A stretch of DNA of 64,000 nucleotides from Prevotella sp. (GTDB lineage Bacteria; Bacteroidota; Bacteroidia; Bacteroidales; Bacteroidaceae): the NCBI GenBank assembly GCA_016291085.1, contig JAEEVW010000003.1, positions 1 to 64,000 of the forward strand. Reading direction: 5' to 3'. The position numbers and the translations under genes are program-made. The stretch's first letter is position 1; each line of letters starts with the position of its first letter. Shown one piece after another: positions 61,292-64,000 of this stretch. The notes beneath the pieces were generated by a model. It made no database searches, was not told the origin of the DNA, and saw only the letters and a program-made list of their open reading frames with translations.

Positions 61292-61894
61292 CTAGAACCC
61301 TTCAAGAGGATTATTCAATGCATGTTTTTTGGTTTCATATAGTTTAGTCACCTCATTTTTTGCATTCTTCAACCTATTATTAAATTTTTTTGCATAGCTC
61401 TTGCTCAGCTCCACATCCTTGAATCCTTCACCAAGCCAAATTCTGTATTTGACATAGTTATTGGCGAGGAACTTATCAATATCGGGTATGTAATAGATGA
61501 GCCTTGTAACGTATCTACCCGGCATCCATACATTCATGGAATAGTAGCCTTTAAGATAGCTCTTGTGAACGGGTTCTTCACCATCCATCTCCAAATCCAC
61601 GATCTCTCCATTATCTGTTTTTAGATAAAGATGTGGCAAGGTCTCGTTGTCGATAGAGTAATAACCATTTCGGTTATAAAGGTTCACAACACAGTAATAA
61701 CCTTCCTTGTCAAGTGCAATGTTGAAAGTAGGTTTCCAATAACTCCCCGCGAATCCAGCTTCTGCCTGGAAAGCTTCAGAAATTGACCAACTGGCAAATT
61801 TGACGGGTTTGTTAATGGTGTCATTCGGCTCGTCTTGTGCTAACGAAGCAATACACACCATTAAGAAGGTAAGTAGAAAAATGTTTTTTTTCAT
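61292..61894 (-). CDS. secreted protein of unknown function
   Basis: 200 residues with a signal peptide (KKNIFLLTFLMVCIASLAQ). The rest is beta-rich and acidic (EGYYCVVNLYNRNGYYSIDN, YLKTDNGEIVDLEMDGEEPV), with a basic helical C-terminus. It is not a named family to me. It lies next to the BspA-like gene with its own spacing of 185 bp. Confidence 0.65.
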   Translation of the reverse strand: MKKNIFLLTFLMVCIASLAQDEPNDTINKPVKFASWSISEAFQAEAGFAGSYWKPTFNIALDKEGYYCVVNLYNRNGYYSIDNETLPHLYLKTDNGEIVDLEMDGEEPVHKSYLKGYYSMNVWMPGRYVTRLIYYIPDIDKFLANNYVKYRIWLGEGFKDVELSKSYAKKFNNRLKNAKNEVTKLYETKKHALNNPLEGF

Positions 61895-62177
61895 AATCGT
61901 ATAGTTTTAGTTATTATTATTGTTCGTTTAAGTATGCATAAAAAGAAAACGTGGACTAATTACTTCGTCTACGTATTCCAGGCATCGGCAAACGCCCATT
62001 TATCTTAAACGAGTAAAAGTCCACGCCATCCGGCGCGAACTCCAACTTTCGTTCTTGATAAATTCTTTCAATTTTGCCGATTTAGGAATACAAGAATCTA
62101 AAAGCGGATATTCATCCTATATGTTTTTTTTATTTATCTCAGCCCATAGGCATCTGCGGTTTTTAAGGGTTCAACAA
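61895..62177. other. gene-free stretch with a hairpin and possible remnant
   Basis: An 8-bp inverted repeat CGTGGACT/AGTCCACG flanks about 60 bp (arms near 61949 and 62015). A minus-strand frame ends ERKLEFAPDGVDFYSFKING...RRRSN, resembling a gene tail with no start. No complete gene is seen. Confidence 0.35.
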
Positions 62178-62597
62178 TTATTTGTTTTCTATAAGTTTTA
62201 AGCCCTGCTTTCGATAGAACGGGAATTTTGTATCAGAGCTTATTAGCGTCATCTTATGAGATATTGCTTGAGCAATAATGATGTGGTCGAAAGGATCTTT
62301 GTGGTCTTGTTCCTCGTTAATTCGTAATGCAGCAAGAGTCCTTATGACATTAATGTCTGAATTGTCGATTTCAACCGAAGGATCATTCAGTACGAAAGAA
62401 ATCATTTCAGCCTCAGATTTCCAGACGTTTGACAGCAATTTCTTAGTACGAAACGCTATGATGAGCTCCTGAAGACTGAAAATACTCAAGTATTTCAAAT
62501 TCTCAGGATCTTCGAGATAGGCACATACATCTTTGGACAACGACTTTTGATCGCTGACCATGTATACATAGATGTTAGTGTCGAGGAGTAAACGCAT
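62178..62597 (-). CDS. PIN-domain ribonuclease toxin
   Basis: 139 residues from ATG 62597. LLLDTNIYVYM (D6), E44 region and HKDPFDHIIIAQA (D104) give the PIN acidic site. Its ATG overlaps the stop of the 33-residue gene upstream (TAATG), as in toxin-antitoxin pairs. Target RNA unknown. Confidence 0.85.
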   Translation of the reverse strand: MRLLLDTNIYVYMVSDQKSLSKDVCAYLEDPENLKYLSIFSLQELIIAFRTKKLLSNVWKSEAEMISFVLNDPSVEIDNSDINVIRTLAALRINEEQDHKDPFDHIIIAQAISHKMTLISSDTKFPFYRKQGLKLIENK

Positions 62598-62698
62598 TAG
62601 TCCAAAACTACGGGATCTGTAATTGTTATTGTACCTTGAGTGGCTTCGTAGTACTCCCAAAACTCTTTCGCCTTTTCTTCTTTTTCTTTCTTGCTCAT
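62597..62698 (-). CDS. small antitoxin-like protein partnering the PIN toxin
   Basis: 33 residues: MSKKEKEEKAKEFWEYYEAT continuing to TITITDPVVLD. Lys/Glu-rich helix then a short beta segment. It lies in front of the PIN gene with a TAATG overlap and behind a full promoter, so it is the likely antitoxin. Confidence 0.7.
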   Translation of the reverse strand: MSKKEKEEKAKEFWEYYEATQGTITITDPVVLD

Positions 62699-62721
62699 AA
62701 TCACAAATTATAATTCGTTCG

Positions 62722-62753
62722 CAAAGATAGGAACTTTTTCTGAAACTTCCAAA
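62722..62753 (-). promoter_or_regulatory. promoter of the PIN module
   Basis: TTTG (62753-62750), 20 bp, TATCTTTG (62729-62722). Confidence 0.7.
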
Positions 62754-62785
62754 TTAAACAAAGAAAAAGTAGAAAAGAAGGAAAT

Positions 62786-62820
62786 AAAAAGAAGACCTAA
62801 GCAGAATTGCTCAGGTCTTC
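62786..62820 (-). terminator. intrinsic terminator of the DUF4251 gene
   Basis: GAAGACCT...AGGTCTTC 12-bp stem with one mismatch, loop AGAATT, followed by TTTTT on the minus strand (62790-62786). Confidence 0.8.
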
Positions 62821-62842
62821 CTTGTATGGCGAAAAGACGTAA

Positions 62843-63340
62843 CTACAGCGGACTTACGGTACCCTCGTAGTCGATGTAGTCGCGGTCGTCGGGTGTCACG
62901 CGGATGCGGGCACTGCCGGATTTGTCGACATTGATATAGAACTTGTATTCGCTGCCTTGGTAGTCCACCTTGAAGGTAATGATGCCACACGCCTTCTTAG
63001 GTTGGTACTGCAGCACATAGTCCTGTGCCTCGGTTCTGAACTCGAGTTTGGAGTCCATGCGAATCTCGCCACGGGTCTTCATGTGGGGAATGTCGTCACG
63101 TCCCACGTAGGGCAGCGAGCAGTCGACCATATTGCCTTCAATCTTCAGCCAACGGCCCATTACCGGATTGCTGACGCCACGCTTGGGTGTCATCTCAGTG
63201 ATACTGATTCTGTACTTCTGATTGCCTATGCTGGTCTTCAACATCTTCAGGGCCTCAGCCTGTCGGGCTGCACGCTCTTCGGAGGAAAGGCACGCTGTCA
63301 GCAACAGCACGCTCAGCAACATCAAAAAATATTTCTTCAT
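62843..63340 (-). CDS. DUF4251 lipoprotein
   Basis: 165 residues from ATG 63340. Lipoprotein signal (YFLMLLSVLLLTAC); mature part has the DUF4251 core (KYRISITEMTPKRGVSNPVM, IRMDSKLEFRTEAQDYVLQY). The family is common in Bacteroidales; function unknown. Confidence 0.85.
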   Translation of the reverse strand: MKKYFLMLLSVLLLTACLSSEERAARQAEALKMLKTSIGNQKYRISITEMTPKRGVSNPVMGRWLKIEGNMVDCSLPYVGRDDIPHMKTRGEIRMDSKLEFRTEAQDYVLQYQPKKACGIITFKVDYQGSEYKFYINVDKSGSARIRVTPDDRDYIDYEGTVSPL

Positions 63341-63395
63341 AGCTAAACTTTCTATTTTTCTACGCACGAAAGGCGCTCAAGTGTTTTGTTTATTA

Positions 63396-63427
63396 AGAAG
63401 GCCCGAGCAATTGATGCTCAGGCCTCC
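63396..63427 (-). terminator. hairpin after the fucose-isomerase-type gene
   Basis: AGGCCTGAGC/GCTCGGGCCT stem with a 7-base loop, read on the minus strand, 30 bp after the stop. T-run weak. It resembles the terminator at 62786-62820. Confidence 0.6.
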
Positions 63428-63456
63428 TCATATAGTAGGTAACCCCACTTTATCCC

Positions 63457-64000
63457 TTATGCGAAGGGGTTCTCGGTGGGATAGTAGTCACCCTTCGGGA
63501 AGTTGTAGTCAATCTCCTCAACGGGGATGCCCATGTACTTCAGCACCTCCCACATATACTTACCAGCGTGCTCGAACATAACGGCAGCGTGGTGTGGATA
63601 GTGCTTCTCGATGAGGACGTGACGATAGAAGCGACTCATGTTCTTGATACCGAAGGTACCGATAGAACCGAATGAGCGTGTAGCTACTGGCAGGATCTCA
63701 CCCTGAGCGATGTAAGCGCGGAGCTTGGTGTCGGCAGTAGACTGCAGACGATATACAGTAGCCTTGCCAGGCTTCAGGTCACCCTCGAGGGTACCGTTGG
63801 TAACCTCAACAGGCAGAGCGCGAGCCATAATGCGCTGGAAGCACATCTGGCAGTTGCAAACCTTAGAAGAAGCGGTGTTACCACAGTGGAAGCCCATGAA
63901 GATCTCCTTGTCTGTGTACTCGTCGCACAGGAACTTCTTGCCCTTGATGCTCTCCTCGTACATGTCGCGAGGTACAGAGTTGTTGATGTCGAGCAGCGTT
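63457..64000 (-). CDS. L-fucose/L-arabinose isomerase-family protein, partial
   Basis: C-terminal 181 codons; the start lies outside the window. DEYTDKEIFMGFHCGNTASS and HHAAVMFEHAGKYMWEVLKY match the C-terminal half of the L-fucose isomerase-like family. It should interconvert an aldose and a ketose in sugar catabolism; the exact sugar is uncertain. Confidence 0.8.
   Translation of the reverse strand, partial: TLLDINNSVPRDMYEESIKGKKFLCDEYTDKEIFMGFHCGNTASSKVCNCQMCFQRIMARALPVEVTNGTLEGDLKPGKATVYRLQSTADTKLRAYIAQGEILPVATRSFGSIGTFGIKNMSRFYRHVLIEKHYPHHAAVMFEHAGKYMWEVLKYMGIPVEEIDYNFPKGDYYPTENPFA

Noticed and set aside
1..64000. tRNA or rRNA genes
   Set aside because: No cloverleaf or CCA-ended sequence and no rRNA-like stretch were recognised in the intergenic regions.

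Overview
The window looks like a chromosome segment of a Bacteroidales bacterium, most like Prevotella/Segatella. The grounds are promoters of the Bacteroidetes type (TTTG, 20 bp, TAnnTTTG) seen repeatedly on both strands, few visible Shine-Dalgarno sites, and family content typical of the order: VirE-N/VapE protein, DUF4251, DUF2975 with a small XRE regulator, an SLBB polysaccharide exporter, a kinase-RapZ fusion, a PurF-like protein starting Met-Gly-Gly, and an H1-like winged-helix protein. No rRNA or tRNA gene was seen.

Layout. 1-2.1 kb: end of a mobile-type region (VirE-family ATPase running off the left edge and a frameshifted XRE gene). 2.1-4.1 kb: a complete hipBA module with its promoter and an array of three operator-like repeats. 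4.2-21.7 kb: an AT-rich surface-glycan locus with genes on alternating strands: an LTA-synthase-like sulfatase, three membrane acyltransferases, a GINT1_N-like protein, eight glycosyltransferases (six GT4-type, two GT2-type), a lipoprotein sialate-esterase-like hydrolase, and a HipA-like kinase/DUF3037 pair. 21.8-24.3 kb: a hexapeptide acetyltransferase and, just before it, a broken copy of its 5' end that has been split by a tripartite hipBST module. 24.4-37.1 kb: mostly housekeeping genes (aspS, folD, ffh, djlA-like, HD hydrolase, pepD) ending in a Phe/Tyr biosynthesis operon, pheA - aminotransferase - DAHP synthase/chorismate mutase - tyrA. 37.2-44.3 kb: secreted C1 peptidase, M48 lipoprotein and polysaccharide chain-length/export genes. 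44.6-58 kb: slyD-aroC, pyrD-pyrK, holA, a zinc-ribbon protein, nif3, PurF-like, kinase-RapZ fusion, HAD phosphatase, B3/4 protein. 58.5-64 kb: XRE/DUF2975 operon, a 1.2-kb gene-free region rich in repeats and hairpins, small secreted proteins, a PIN toxin with a 33-residue partner, DUF4251, and a partial fucose-isomerase-type gene.

The most striking element lies ahead of pheA: a good promoter, a 25-codon leader ORF with five Tyr and three Phe codons in a nine-codon run, a strong terminator, and an 11-bp perfect antiterminator pairing between the end of the leader ORF and the terminator's 5' arm. It is a textbook translation-coupled attenuator placed so as to control the whole Phe/Tyr operon.

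Two further signals run through the window. First, gene junctions are repeatedly filled by short tandem repeats, usually exactly four copies of a 7-bp unit whose sequence differs from place to place. In two same-strand junctions the repeat fills the gap from stop codon to start codon almost exactly, and similar repeats also sit in frame inside coding sequences. Second, three different HipA-type kinase modules occur within 21 kb.
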